Shown piece after piece: positions 1 to 10,071 of a DNA stretch of 42,847 nt; the stretch's first letter is position 1, and the number at the start of each line of letters is the position of its first letter. The notes beneath the pieces are model-generated. The model did not search any database. It was not told the DNA's origin and saw only the letters and a list, made by a program, of their open reading frames with translations. Source of the DNA: an uncultured Clostridia bacterium. Its GTDB lineage: Bacteria > Bacillota > Clostridia > Christensenellales > Borkfalkiaceae. The stretch is taken from contig CANRDK010000002.1 in the NCBI GenBank assembly GCA_947629345.1, positions 1 through 42,847 on the forward strand, written 5' to 3'. The translations under genes were made by a program, and so were the position numbers.

Positions 1-1012
1 TGTAGAAATTCTCGTCGAGGAGGATGCGCATGAGCTCGGGAATGGCGAGCGCGGGATGGGTATCGTTGATGTGGATGGCGGCCATCTGGGGCAGAAGATT
101 CAGGGAACCATACCGCCGTTTGTGGTCGGCCACAATGCACTGGAGGGACGCGGAAACGAGGAAATATTGCTGTTTCAGGCGCAGTGACTTGCCCTCGTAG
201 TGGTTATCGGAGGGATAGAGCACCTTGGAGATGAGCTGGGCGTCGCTGTCGTCCCGCATGACGGCCTCGTAATTCCCCTGCGAGAAGAGCTGCATGTCGA
301 ACTTCTGTACCGCTCTCGAACGCCACAAACGGAGCACGCTGACCGCTTCGGAATCGGCGCCCGACACCATCATATCGACGGCGGTCGCCTCCACTTCCTT
401 TGCGTTGTGATAGACGGTCTCCATGCCGTGGTCCGTCCATTTTTCTTCGAGTTCGCCGTCGAAACGGACGATGAACTGTTTATCGGAACGTTGCGTGAGC
501 CACGCTTCGCCGCCGGGAAGCCAAACGTCGGGGAGTTCCATCTGCCAGCCGTCCACGATCTTCTGTTTGAAGAGCCCGTATTGGTAACAGATAGAGAATC
601 CCATTGCAGGATAGTTCTGCGTTGCAAGTCCGTCCAAAAAGCACGCCGCAAGCCTGCCGAGTCCCCCATTTCCGAGCCCTGCGTCGGGTTCCTCTTCATA
701 GAGATCCTCAAGCTCGATATTCAAACTCTTGAGCGCACCCGCGATGGGCTTTTCGATGCCGAGATTGTAGACGCTGTTTTTGAGGGATCTGCCCATCAAA
801 AATTCCATGCAGAGATAGTAGACGCGCTTTGCCCTTGCAGCCTTGATCTTCAGATGGAATTTTTGCCGTTTTTCGAGCATGATATCCCTCACACTCATCA
901 CAACAGCCTTGTAGATCTGTTCCCTCGATGCTTCCTGCGGGCTCACACCGAAATAGCGGGTCAGTTTCCCCGCGATCAGGCGTTGAGCCTCCTGTTCTGT
1001 CAGTTTTGCCAT
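1..1012 (-). CDS. glgP: Glycogen phosphorylase, N-terminal part (runs off the left edge)
   Basis: Read manually on the minus strand: MAKLTEQEAQRLIAGKLTRYFGVSPQEASREQIYKAVVMSVRDIMLEKRQKFHLKIKAARAKRVYYLCMEFLMGRSLKNSVYNLGI...GLGNGGLGRLAACFLDGLATQNYPAMGFSICYQYGLF...HINDTHPALAIPELMRILLDENF, typical of GlgP. Open at the window edge, so absent from the ORF track. Confidence 0.95.
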   Translation of the reverse strand, partial: MAKLTEQEAQRLIAGKLTRYFGVSPQEASREQIYKAVVMSVRDIMLEKRQKFHLKIKAARAKRVYYLCMEFLMGRSLKNSVYNLGIEKPIAGALKSLNIELEDLYEEEPDAGLGNGGLGRLAACFLDGLATQNYPAMGFSICYQYGLFKQKIVDGWQMELPDVWLPGGEAWLTQRSDKQFIVRFDGELEEKWTDHGMETVYHNAKEVEATAVDMMVSGADSEAVSVLRLWRSRAVQKFDMQLFSQGNYEAVMRDDSDAQLISKVLYPSDNHYEGKSLRLKQQYFLVSASLQCIVADHKRRYGSLNLLPQMAAIHINDTHPALAIPELMRILLDENFY

Positions 1013-1039
1013 GTATATAAAGTCTCCTGAAAATAAGTA

Positions 1040-2581
1040 TTACTTTAAAAGCCCGAGATACATTTCCTCATAATACCGTGCGGAAGATGCCCATGTGAAA
1101 TCCGTCGTCATTGCCTTATGGACAAGATTTTTCCAGATCTCGGGGCTGTGATAGACGCCGATCGCCTCATTGATGACATAGAGCATGTCGTAGGCGTTGT
1201 AGTCGTGGAAGGTGAATCCGTTCCCGCCTGCGCCGAAGGGTGTGATGCTGTCGCGCAGTCCCCCCGTCTCGCGCACGATGGCGATCGTCCCGTAGCGGGA
1301 AGAGATCATCTGGGAGAGGCCGCACGGCTCGCTCTTGGAGGGCATCAGGAAGAGATCTGCGCCCGAATAGATCTTGCGGGAAAGGTCGGAATTGAAGGAA
1401 ATGATGGATACGACCTTCCCGGGGTATCTTCTCGCAAGGTCGGAGAAGTATGCCTCATAGGAGGAGTCCCCCGTCCCGAGCAGAATGAACTGCATATCCT
1501 GCCTGAGCGCCTGTTCGATGACTTCCTTCACGAGGTCGAGCCCCTTGTGGGTGACGAGACGGGTGATCATTGCAAGAATGGGAGTATTGGGCTTGACGGG
1601 AAGATTCAGCATGCGCTGCAATTCTTCCTTGCAGACTGCCTTGCCCGCCATGTCCTCTGCGCTGTAATTTTGGAAGAGCGCAAGATCTGTGGCGGGATCG
1701 TAATATTCGGGGTCGATCCCGTTGAGAATGCCGCGGAGTTTGAATTCGTTCCTGCGGATGATGGGGTCGAGCCCATGGGAATAGTAGGGATCCTTGATCT
1801 CCTGCGCATAGGTCGGGGAGACCGTGGAGAAGCACTCGCAGCACTCGATCGCCCCCTTCATCAGGTTGATGCAGCGGTCATATTCCACAAAATGGCGGAA
1901 CTGATAGGAGATGCCGAAGAGATCCTCCAAAAGATCGAGAGAATATTGTCCCTGATATTCGATATTGTGGATCGTGAACACCGCGCGGATGAACTGGTAC
2001 TCGGGACGGAAACAGTAATTCGTCTTGAGATAGAGCGCGGCGAGAGCGGCCTGCCAATCGTGGCAGTGCATGATATCAGGATAGAAGCCGATGAAGCTCA
2101 TCATCTCCATGACGCCGCGGCAGAAGAAGGCAAACCGTTCGCCGTCGTCATAGTAGCCGTAGCACCCCGGACGCTTGAAATAGTATTCGTTGTCGAGGAA
2201 ATAGAAGGTCACATTGTCCTTTTGGTATTCAAAAATACCGCAATACTGGTTTCTCCACGAGAGAGCGACATAGGTATTGCCGAGGAATTTGAAATCCTTT
2301 CTGTATTCCTTTTTGATGTCCTGATAGAGCGGAATAACGACGCGGACGTCGTACTTCCCCACCTTTGCCAATGCCTTGGAGAGGGAGCCGATGACTTCGG
2401 CAAGCCCGCCCGTCGAAATGAAGGGCGCAGCCTCGGAAGCCACGAAGAGGATCTTCTTTACGGCCTCCACCTTGATCTCTGCGGGAGCTTCTTTGGGAGC
2501 TTCCTCCGCCTTGCCGAGGACTTCCACCTCCGTCAGATCCATCTCTGTCTGCTTTCCCTTCTTTTTAGATGTTGCACTCAT
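1040..2581 (-). CDS. glgA: Glycogen synthase (ADP-glucose type) with an N-terminal charged extension
   Basis: ILFVASEAAPFISTGGLAEVIGSLSKAL...HCHDWQAAL...TIHNIEYQGQY...SKSEPCGLSQMISSRYGTIAIVRETGGLRDSI; start chosen at MSATSKKKGKQ. Confidence 0.95.
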   Translation of the reverse strand: MSATSKKKGKQTEMDLTEVEVLGKAEEAPKEAPAEIKVEAVKKILFVASEAAPFISTGGLAEVIGSLSKALAKVGKYDVRVVIPLYQDIKKEYRKDFKFLGNTYVALSWRNQYCGIFEYQKDNVTFYFLDNEYYFKRPGCYGYYDDGERFAFFCRGVMEMMSFIGFYPDIMHCHDWQAALAALYLKTNYCFRPEYQFIRAVFTIHNIEYQGQYSLDLLEDLFGISYQFRHFVEYDRCINLMKGAIECCECFSTVSPTYAQEIKDPYYSHGLDPIIRRNEFKLRGILNGIDPEYYDPATDLALFQNYSAEDMAGKAVCKEELQRMLNLPVKPNTPILAMITRLVTHKGLDLVKEVIEQALRQDMQFILLGTGDSSYEAYFSDLARRYPGKVVSIISFNSDLSRKIYSGADLFLMPSKSEPCGLSQMISSRYGTIAIVRETGGLRDSITPFGAGGNGFTFHDYNAYDMLYVINEAIGVYHSPEIWKNLVHKAMTTDFTWASSARYYEEMYLGLLK

Positions 2582-2607
2582 AAATTTCCCCTTAAAATGA
2601 ACTTTTC

Positions 2608-3723
2608 TCAGAGCATTCTGCCCTTGGCAATGAAGTAAGGTAACGCTTCGCACCCCGCAAGATGCCTCTTGTCGCGGATGACGACGTTTTTATCCGTAAT
2701 GACACAGTCGAGCGAGACATTCGAGCCGATGACGGAATCCTGCATAATGATGGAATTTTTGATGACGCTCCCCTTTCCGACCTTGACGCCGCGGAAGAGA
2801 ATGCAGTTTTCCACCGTCCCCTCGATGACGCAGCCGTCGGAGATGAGAGAATTTTTCACCGCCGCGCCGCCGATATACTTGCTCGGAGCGGAGTCGCGGA
2901 CCTTCGTATAGACGTCGCGTGCGCCGAAGAGCTCGTCGCGGACGTCCTTTTGCAGGAGTTCCATGCTGTGGCTGAAATAATTCTGCAGCGAGCTGATCGT
3001 TGCATAGTATCCGTTGAATTTGTAGCCGAAGATGCGGAGGGTATCGACGTTCTTGGTGAGGATATCCCTGCCGAAGCTCGAAAGTCCCCTCGTCACGGCG
3101 TCCTGAATGGTGTTGATGAGGAATTCCCTGCTCATCACCATAATATTGACATAGAGGTTGTACTTGCCTCCCTTGAGCTTGGGATTGATCTTGAGGCTCT
3201 TTAATCTCCCCGTCTCGTCGGGCTGGAGCGTTATATAGTAGGAGGACTGCACGGGCTCCGTTTCCTCATGGTAGACCATTGTAATGTCTGCCATGTTCTG
3301 TTCATGAAAGTGCAGGATCTCCTGTATATTTACCCTTGCGATGCCGTCGCAGTCGGTGATGACGACATAGTCCTCGTTGCGGTGCGTCAAAAAACCCGTG
3401 ATCCCCATCAATGCCTCGAGACGGGTCGTGTAGGGCGCGTCCGTCTCATCGGAATAGGGAGGAAGAAGGATGATGCCGCCGTCCTTCCGCGCGAGGTCCC
3501 AATCCTTGCCGCTGCCGAGATGGTCGATGAGCGACTGGTAATTGTTCTTTGTGACGATCCCCACCGTCGTGATGCCCGAATTCACCATGTTTGAGAGGGT
3601 GAAGTCGATGAGACGGTACCTTCCGCCGTAGGGGATGGAAGCCATCGTTCTGTGGCGGGAAAGCTCAGGGATATTTTCGTCATGAATGTTTGAAAAGATA
3701 ACGCCTACTGCCGAATGTGCCAT
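2608..3723 (-). CDS. glgD: Glucose-1-phosphate adenylyltransferase-like subunit GlgD
   Basis: MAHSAVGVIFSNIHDENIPELSRHRTMASIPYGGRYRLIDFTLSNMVNSGI; adjacent to glgC. Start moved from the ORF-track start. Confidence 0.92.
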   Translation of the reverse strand: MAHSAVGVIFSNIHDENIPELSRHRTMASIPYGGRYRLIDFTLSNMVNSGITTVGIVTKNNYQSLIDHLGSGKDWDLARKDGGIILLPPYSDETDAPYTTRLEALMGITGFLTHRNEDYVVITDCDGIARVNIQEILHFHEQNMADITMVYHEETEPVQSSYYITLQPDETGRLKSLKINPKLKGGKYNLYVNIMVMSREFLINTIQDAVTRGLSSFGRDILTKNVDTLRIFGYKFNGYYATISSLQNYFSHSMELLQKDVRDELFGARDVYTKVRDSAPSKYIGGAAVKNSLISDGCVIEGTVENCILFRGVKVGKGSVIKNSIIMQDSVIGSNVSLDCVITDKNVVIRDKRHLAGCEALPYFIAKGRML

Positions 3724-3727
3724 TGTC

Positions 3728-4918
3728 TTATTCCCCCTTGTAATCCTTGTCGATGATCTTTCCGCCCTCGACCTTGCCCGAGACGGAGATGTTTCTGCCG
3801 AGCACGGCAATGCCCTTGCCGCTCTCCTTGGGTTCGCCGACCTCAGCCCCCTCTTCGACGATAACATTTTCGTCGATGATGGAGTAGAGCACCTTTGCCC
3901 CCTTCTTCACGACAGTGCCCGCCATGAGGACGCTGTCGAAAACCTCTGCCCCCTCTTCGACGACGACGTTGGAGGCGAGGACGGAATTTTGCACGGTGCC
4001 GTCCACCTCGCAGCCGAGCGCCACGAGCGAATTGCAGACGACGGCATCGTCCCCGAAATGTTCGGGCGGCGCCAAGGGGTTGCGGGAATGGATCTTCCAA
4101 TCGGGATCGCTGACGTCAAAGGCGGGATTTTCGCCGAGGAGGTCCATATTGGATTCCCAGAGCGAAGAGATCGTGCCGACGTCCTTCCAATAGCCCTTGA
4201 ATCGGTAGGAGAACATTTTTTCGCCCGCGTTCAGCATGGCAGGCAATACGTCTTTGCCGAAATCCTTGGAGGAATCGGGGTTGGCGTCGTCCTCTTCAAG
4301 ATATTTAAAGAGCTTTTCGGCCGTGAAGATATAGATTCCCATTGAGGCGAGATTGCTCTTGGGCTGTTTGGGCTTTTCCTCGAATTCATAGATGGAGCCG
4401 TCCTCGCGGGTGTTGAGGATCCCGAAGCGGGAGGCCTCCTTCATGGGAACTTCGATCGCGGCGATCGTACAGTCCGCCCCCGTCTCCTTGTGGGCGCGGA
4501 GCATTTCGGCATAGTTCATCTTATAGATATGGTCACCCGAAAGAATGAGGACATAGTCGGGATCGTACTTCTTCATGAAGGAGAGGTTCTGATAGATGGC
4601 GTTTGCCGTGCCCTCGAACCATGACTGCTTCTTCTTCGCCTGATAGGGTGAAAGGATGTGCACGCCGCCGAACGCGCGGTCCAGATCCCACGGCTGGCCG
4701 TTCCCGATGTACTCGTTGAGTTCGAGCGGCTCATACTGTGTAAGAACGCCCACCGTATCGATCCCCGAGTTGACGCAGTTCGAGAGCGGGAAGTCGATGA
4801 TGCGGTACTTCGCGCCGAAGGCAACTGCCGGTTTTGCAATGTGATTGGTGAGCGCATAGAGCCTCGAGCCCTGCCCGCCCGCCAAGAGCATTGCAACGCA
4901 TTCTTTTTTTCTCAACAT
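3728..4918 (-). CDS. glgC: Glucose-1-phosphate adenylyltransferase
   Basis: [80 protein letters not shown]. Confidence 0.96.
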   Translation of the reverse strand: MLRKKECVAMLLAGGQGSRLYALTNHIAKPAVAFGAKYRIIDFPLSNCVNSGIDTVGVLTQYEPLELNEYIGNGQPWDLDRAFGGVHILSPYQAKKKQSWFEGTANAIYQNLSFMKKYDPDYVLILSGDHIYKMNYAEMLRAHKETGADCTIAAIEVPMKEASRFGILNTREDGSIYEFEEKPKQPKSNLASMGIYIFTAEKLFKYLEEDDANPDSSKDFGKDVLPAMLNAGEKMFSYRFKGYWKDVGTISSLWESNMDLLGENPAFDVSDPDWKIHSRNPLAPPEHFGDDAVVCNSLVALGCEVDGTVQNSVLASNVVVEEGAEVFDSVLMAGTVVKKGAKVLYSIIDENVIVEEGAEVGEPKESGKGIAVLGRNISVSGKVEGGKIIDKDYKGE

Positions 4919-4935
4919 ATTTTTAACCCCCTTGG

Positions 4936-6861
4936 TTATTTCTTTTTTGATACGGTCCCGCTTGCGGGCCCTTCATAGACGAGATACACCGTCGTAAGTT
5001 TCGGCATCGGAAGTTTCAGGGAATACTGTTTGCCGTGGCTCGGCTTTTTGACTGTTGTATAAGTCTTTTTTGTCAGTTTCCCCTCTCCGCCGTATTTCTT
5101 TTCATCGGAATTGAAGATGATCTTATATTTCCCCCGCTTGTTGACGCCGAGAAGGTAATCATCCGCGTCGATCCCGGAGTATGATGTCACGCATAGTACT
5201 TCGTTCCCTGCCCTATCTCTTCGGATAAAGGACACGATATTCCTGTCCGCATCGTCGGGAGCGAGCCATTCAAAGCCATCCCATCCGTCCTCGATCTCGT
5301 AGAACGCGGGCGTGTCCCTGTAGAAGAAGTTGAGCGCCTTGACGTACTCCGAAAGTTTCCCGTGCATCTCGTATCTGTCGCGCAGGAAGAATTCGAGCCC
5401 CTCCTTATAGTCCCATTCCTTGAACTGCCCGAATTCATAGCCCATAAAGTTGAGCTTTTTCCCGGGGTGGGCGGCCATGTAGCCGAGGAAAGCGCGGACG
5501 CCCGCAAACTTATCTTCGTACGTCCCCGGCATCTTGTTGATGAGCGAGCACTTTCCATGCACCACTTCATCATGCGAGATGGGCAAGACATAATTTTCCG
5601 AAAAGGCGTACATCATGGAGAAGGTCAGCTTGTTGTGGTTGTACATGCGGAAATACGGGTCGAGGCAGAGATAGGAGAGCATGTCGTTCATCCAGCCCAT
5701 GTTCCACTTGAAGTTGAAGCCGAGCCCGCCCACGGAACCGGGCTTTGTCACGAGCCCCCAAGCCGTGCTCTCCTCCGCGATCATCATCGCATACGGGAAG
5801 CGCAGGAACACCGCCTCGTTGAGACGGCGCAGGAACGCGATCGCCTCGAGATTCTTGTTTTCGCCGTAAATGTTCGGCACCCATTCCCCCGGCCGCTTGT
5901 CGTAGTCGAGATAGAGCATGGAGGCAACGGCGTCCACCCTGAGCCCGTCCACATGGAATTTATCGAAGAAGAAGCATGCGTCGGAGATGAGGAAGGAGAG
6001 AACTTCCTCCCTGCCGTAATCGAAGCGGCGGGTCCCCCAGCTCTTGTGCTCCATCCTATCCCACTGGCTGCTCTCGTAGAGGGGCTGTCCGTCGAATTCA
6101 TAGAGCCCGTGCGCATCCTTGGGGAAGTGCGCGGGGACCCAGTCGAGAATGACGCCGATGCCCGCTTCGTGGAAGCAGTCCACGAGATACATGAAATCCT
6201 GCGGCGTGCCGAGGCGGGAGGTCACGGCGAAGTAGCCCGTCACCTGATACCCCCATGACCCGTCGAAGGGATATTCCATGACGGGCATGAATTCCACATG
6301 GGTGTACCCCATCTGCTTGACGTAGGGAACGAGCTCCCGCGCAAGGTCACGGTAAGAGAGATAATTTCCGTCGTCGTACTTCTTCCATGAGAGCAGATTG
6401 ACCTCATAGATATTGACGGGAGAGGCGTAGATGTTCCTCTTTCCGATCTCTTCGAAATAGGCCTTGTCCCGCCAAGCGTACCCCTCTAAATCGTAGAGCT
6501 TGGAGGCCGTCGCAGGCGGCGTTTCAGTATGGAACCCGACGGGGTCTGCCTTGTAGAGCTGCCGCCCGTCTGCCGCTGTGATACAATATTTATAGATATC
6601 GTACTGCTTGAGACCCTCAATAAAGAGTTCAAAGGATTCCCCATCGACCATGCGCTCCATGACGTTTGCGGAGGGATTCCAACCGTTGAAGTCCCCCACG
6701 ACGGATACGCTCTTCGCGTGCGGCGCCCAGACGCGGAACATGTAGCCGTCGACGCCGTCCTGCGTTGCTCTGTGCGCGCCGAAGGTTTCATAGATGCGGT
6801 CGTTTTTCCCGTGATGGTACAGATAAAGCGGGAAATCCGTCTCTTTTTTCATCTCGTCCAT
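4936..6861 (-). CDS. glgB: 1,4-alpha-glucan branching enzyme
   Basis: [20 protein letters not shown]...[38 protein letters not shown]...[14 protein letters not shown]...MIAEEST...[12 protein letters not shown]; start at MDEMKK preceded by GGGAGAAAT. Confidence 0.96.
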   Translation of the reverse strand: MDEMKKETDFPLYLYHHGKNDRIYETFGAHRATQDGVDGYMFRVWAPHAKSVSVVGDFNGWNPSANVMERMVDGESFELFIEGLKQYDIYKYCITAADGRQLYKADPVGFHTETPPATASKLYDLEGYAWRDKAYFEEIGKRNIYASPVNIYEVNLLSWKKYDDGNYLSYRDLARELVPYVKQMGYTHVEFMPVMEYPFDGSWGYQVTGYFAVTSRLGTPQDFMYLVDCFHEAGIGVILDWVPAHFPKDAHGLYEFDGQPLYESSQWDRMEHKSWGTRRFDYGREEVLSFLISDACFFFDKFHVDGLRVDAVASMLYLDYDKRPGEWVPNIYGENKNLEAIAFLRRLNEAVFLRFPYAMMIAEESTAWGLVTKPGSVGGLGFNFKWNMGWMNDMLSYLCLDPYFRMYNHNKLTFSMMYAFSENYVLPISHDEVVHGKCSLINKMPGTYEDKFAGVRAFLGYMAAHPGKKLNFMGYEFGQFKEWDYKEGLEFFLRDRYEMHGKLSEYVKALNFFYRDTPAFYEIEDGWDGFEWLAPDDADRNIVSFIRRDRAGNEVLCVTSYSGIDADDYLLGVNKRGKYKIIFNSDEKKYGGEGKLTKKTYTTVKKPSHGKQYSLKLPMPKLTTVYLVYEGPASGTVSKKK

Positions 6862-6924
6862 ATTTCTCCCTCGCATAAAACAATGAAAGCCGTTTTGGGA
6901 GTGCTATTTCCCCAAACCTATCCT

Positions 6925-6953
6925 ATTATACTATATTTTGTGATTACTTTCAA
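6925..6953 (-). promoter_or_regulatory. Sigma-A-type promoter for glgB
   Basis: Minus strand TTGAAA-N17-TATAAT upstream of glgB. Confidence 0.7.
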
Positions 6954-7043
6954 TAGCAAAATACAAATTTTTACTTATTTTTTTAAGAATATGAAAGGCT
7001 CTCGGCGGCGCGGAGATAGGTTATCCGTTCTTTTCGGCCAAAT

Positions 7044-7075
7044 AAAAAATCCTCGGCGCAGTGTCCGAGGAAAAA
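7044..7075 (-). terminator. Intrinsic terminator after murC
   Basis: Minus strand TTTTTCCTCGGACACTGCGCCGAGGATTTTTTA. Confidence 0.8.
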
Positions 7076-7076
7076 T

Positions 7077-8399
7077 TCAGTCCTTGATGCTTTGGGCAAT
7101 GTCATAAATGTTTCCCGCGCCGAGAAACAAGATCATGTCATTCGGGCGCGTCTTTCTCTTTAAATAGGTCTTGAGCCGCTCGGGTGAGGCGATATAGACG
7201 GCATGCGGGATCATTGCAGTGAGGCGGACGGCGCTGCCGTCGAAATCATACCTCTCCCGCGCCGCATACGTTGTGTAAATGACAGGGTCCTCGGCCGCCG
7301 AGAGCGCCTCGATGAATTCGGGCATGAGGTCCCGCGTCCGCGTATAGGTGTGCGGCTGAAACACGAGACGGACTTTCCCCTCCGTGATGCGTTGGGCGGT
7401 GTAGAGCGTTGCGGCGATCTCGCGCGGATGATGGGCGTAATCGCAGATGAGCGGAACGCCGCCAAGCGTGCCGACCCGTTCAAACCGCCGCTTGACCCCG
7501 CGGAAGTTCTCGATCCCCTCCTTGATTTCCCCCGGGGTGAGGCCCAAAAGTCTCGCACAGGCATATGCCGCCAGCGCGTTCATCACATTGAATGCGCCGA
7601 TGACGTTGAGCTTGATCCTGACGACGGGGATCCCCTTCTCCTCCACCGTGAAGGAGTAGACCTCCCGATCGCTCCGCAAAGACACCGCGCGGATATCGCC
7701 GTTGTGGAAGCCGAAGGAGAGAACATGCGGAATGGAGCGCGCGTGCACGTCGTCTGCATTGACGACCGCCCTCTCGGACTTCGCGGCAAATTCTCTGTAC
7801 GCGTCGAGGAGCTCCGCCTTGGTCCTATAGCAGTCGGTATGGTCGCGGTCGCAGTTGAGAACGACGCCGATCTCGCTCCTGAGTTCCAAAAAACTTCGCT
7901 TGAACTCGCACGCCTCGGTGATAAAGTATTCATTTCCCTCGCCGTGATAGTTTCCGAGGTCGAGATCTTCCCCGCCAATATGACAGGTAAATGGCTTTTG
8001 GGCAGACTTCAAAATATGCGCAAGCATACAGCTGGTCGTCGTCTTGCCGTGACAGCCCGCCACCGAGACGACATGGTTGAAGTCGCCCGCAACGGCCCCC
8101 AACAGTTCCGCACGGGTCAAGATCCTCTTCCCCTCCCTCTGTGCCTGTTGGAGCTGCCCGTGTTCGGGAAGGATCGCACCCGTCACGACGACGAGCCCCT
8201 CCGACACCGCCTCGTCCTCCCCGATATGGACGGGGATCCCCCTCTCGCGCAATTTTTTTGTAAACGAGCTCTCAGCGGCGTCGCTGCCCCGCACGGAAAA
8301 GCCCCGTTCGGAGAGGCAAAGCGCGAGCGCACTCATGCTCACACCCCCGATCCCGATAAAATAAACGCCCGAAAAATGCTTGATTTCGGAAAAATTCAT
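7077..8399 (-). CDS. murC: UDP-N-acetylmuramate--L-alanine ligase
   Basis: VYFIGIGGVSMSALALCLSERGFSVRGSD...VSVAGCHGKTTTSCMLAHIL...VICDYAHHPREIAATL. Confidence 0.95.
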   Translation of the reverse strand: MNFSEIKHFSGVYFIGIGGVSMSALALCLSERGFSVRGSDAAESSFTKKLRERGIPVHIGEDEAVSEGLVVVTGAILPEHGQLQQAQREGKRILTRAELLGAVAGDFNHVVSVAGCHGKTTTSCMLAHILKSAQKPFTCHIGGEDLDLGNYHGEGNEYFITEACEFKRSFLELRSEIGVVLNCDRDHTDCYRTKAELLDAYREFAAKSERAVVNADDVHARSIPHVLSFGFHNGDIRAVSLRSDREVYSFTVEEKGIPVVRIKLNVIGAFNVMNALAAYACARLLGLTPGEIKEGIENFRGVKRRFERVGTLGGVPLICDYAHHPREIAATLYTAQRITEGKVRLVFQPHTYTRTRDLMPEFIEALSAAEDPVIYTTYAARERYDFDGSAVRLTAMIPHAVYIASPERLKTYLKRKTRPNDMILFLGAGNIYDIAQSIKD

Positions 8400-8471
8400 A
8401 CCGCATTGTATGCTTTGACAAAAAAATTCGTGATTTTTTTGCTAAAAATAACTAAATTTATTCTATAACTA

Positions 8472-8500
8472 TTGATACTTTTTTAAAAATGTGATAAAAT
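8472..8500 (+). promoter_or_regulatory. Sigma-A-type promoter for spoVG
   Basis: TTGATA-N17-TAAAAT, followed by a GGGGAGGAATT ribosome-binding site. Confidence 0.65.
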
Positions 8501-8533
8501 AGTGAGCAGAAAGATATAGGGGAGGAATTACTT

Positions 8534-8821
8534 ATGACAATCGGTGATGTAAGAATACGTCAGGTACGCCACTCGGACGGCAAACTCAGGGCAGTCGCCT
8601 CGATCACGATCGACGACTGTTTCGTCGTTCACGATATCAGGATCTTTGAGCGTGACGGCGCATATTTTGTCGCCATGCCCAGCCGCAAGGCCTCAGACGG
8701 GACCTACAAAGACATTGCGCATCCGCTGAACACCGAAACGCGCGAATACATTCAAAGAGTCATTCTCGAGAGCTACCAAAAATTCCTGCAGGAAAACGGC
8801 GAAAGCGTCGAAGAGGAATGA
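8534..8821 (+). CDS. spoVG: Septation/sporulation regulator SpoVG
   Basis: VRIRQVRHSDGKLRAVASITIDDCFVVHDIRIFERDGAYFVAMPSRKASDGTYKDIAHPLNTETREYIQ. Confidence 0.95.
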   Translation: MTIGDVRIRQVRHSDGKLRAVASITIDDCFVVHDIRIFERDGAYFVAMPSRKASDGTYKDIAHPLNTETREYIQRVILESYQKFLQENGESVEEE

Positions 8822-8855
8822 CGGCATAGAGAGGTAACCTAAACTTTTCAGCATG

Positions 8856-8897
8856 CAAAAAAACAGTGCAGATCTCTTGGTCTGCACTGTTTTTTTG
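8856..8897. terminator. Bidirectional intrinsic terminator between convergent spoVG and phosphatase genes
   Basis: AAAAAAACAGTGCAGA-TCTCTTGG-TCTGCACTGTTTTTTT, perfect stem with A/T tracts on both sides. Confidence 0.93.
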
Positions 8898-8905
8898 TGA
8901 GTATT

Positions 8906-10030
8906 TTATTTCATGATCTCCACGATCGCGTCGAGCTGTTCGGCGGGAACGCCGTTCAGGATCAGGCAATTTCTGATCTTTTCGGAGAGCGTTTCCCCCT
9001 CCGATTTCTCGATCGTATCGAGATATTTGCTCCTGATGCCCGAAAGTTCTCTCGCTCCCCCGATCTTGCCGAAGTTGGAGAAGAGATAATCGCGGTAGAG
9101 GTCCTCTTCGCTCACGCCGAGCAGACCGTTGATGAGAAAGGCGAACATGCCCGTCCTGTCCGTGCCGATATTGCAGTGGAAGATGAGCGGATAATTGCTC
9201 TCGTCCGCGGCAAGTTCAAAGAATCTCCTGACAGAGGCAAGGTTGCTCAGCAGATAGTTGCCCACGTTCCACTCGAGCTCCACATTCTCATATCTTACGA
9301 GATCGCCGAGCGGGCTCGAGGTGATCCCGCCCGTTTCGTGGTTATGGGCCTCCTTCATGCGGAAATCGATCTCCGTGCAGATGCCGAGTTCATAGAGCAT
9401 TGTATCTATCCCCTTCTCCGTGATCTCGATCTCGGGGGTCGCCGTTTCGCTCTTGTTCAGCCTGCCGCAGCGGAACATCATGCCCTGCTTCACCCTGCCG
9501 CCGTCCGCGGTTTTATAGCCGCCAAGGTCTCTGATATTCGTGACCCCGTCCACATAGAGATTGCGAGGCCCGACGTCGTCCGTCTCAAAGATCTCAACGG
9601 GTGAGACTGACTTTTTGCCGTCTGAAAAGTTTGCGGTGACCCGCCAATAGTAGACGGTATCGAGGCAGAGATTTGTGATCTCGCAGAAAGTTTCCTCCGT
9701 TTTCAGGGAGACCGCACGGGAGAAATCGGGGTCCATCGCATATTCAAAGGTGTAATCCTTGATAACGGCGTCCGTCCCCTTCGGCGATACGCTCCAATCG
9801 AGACGGAGACTCTCGGGGCGGCTGAGTTCCGCCTGCCCCTTGGCATATTTTAAAATATTGTTATAGTCGTCCGCGAGATAGGAACTCTGGAGCTCTGTAT
9901 GCAGATCGACTTTCCCGTCAATCTCAGTCAGGTCCCAATCGGCCGAAACTCCCTCGGCGCCGCAACTGCAGAGCGCGATCACGGCGCACAGCAGCATGGA
10001 TAAAACTGCCAAAAGTCCTCTCTTTTTCAT
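8906..10030 (-). CDS. Putative secreted/lipoprotein tyrosine-type protein phosphatase (Y_phosphatase3-like)
   Basis: N-terminal signal with LCSC Cys; NLYVDGVTNIRDLGGYKTADGGRVKQGMMFRCGRLN; HCNIGTDRTGM resembles the CX5R phosphatase loop. Confidence 0.8.
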   Translation of the reverse strand: MKKRGLLAVLSMLLCAVIALCSCGAEGVSADWDLTEIDGKVDLHTELQSSYLADDYNNILKYAKGQAELSRPESLRLDWSVSPKGTDAVIKDYTFEYAMDPDFSRAVSLKTEETFCEITNLCLDTVYYWRVTANFSDGKKSVSPVEIFETDDVGPRNLYVDGVTNIRDLGGYKTADGGRVKQGMMFRCGRLNKSETATPEIEITEKGIDTMLYELGICTEIDFRMKEAHNHETGGITSSPLGDLVRYENVELEWNVGNYLLSNLASVRRFFELAADESNYPLIFHCNIGTDRTGMFAFLINGLLGVSEEDLYRDYLFSNFGKIGGARELSGIRSKYLDTIEKSEGETLSEKIRNCLILNGVPAEQLDAIVEIMK

Positions 10031-10071
10031 TGAAACTCCTCCTTTCTTGTGGTATAAGATGATTGCACTGC

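Noticed and set aside
1118-2638. 506-aa plus-strand ORF opposite glgA
   Set aside because: Shadow ORF; the minus-strand GlgA is unambiguous.
8400-8530. Sigma-H promoter for spoVG as in Bacillus
   Set aside because: No convincing sigma-H motif; a sigma-A-type TTGATA-N17-TAAAAT explains the region.
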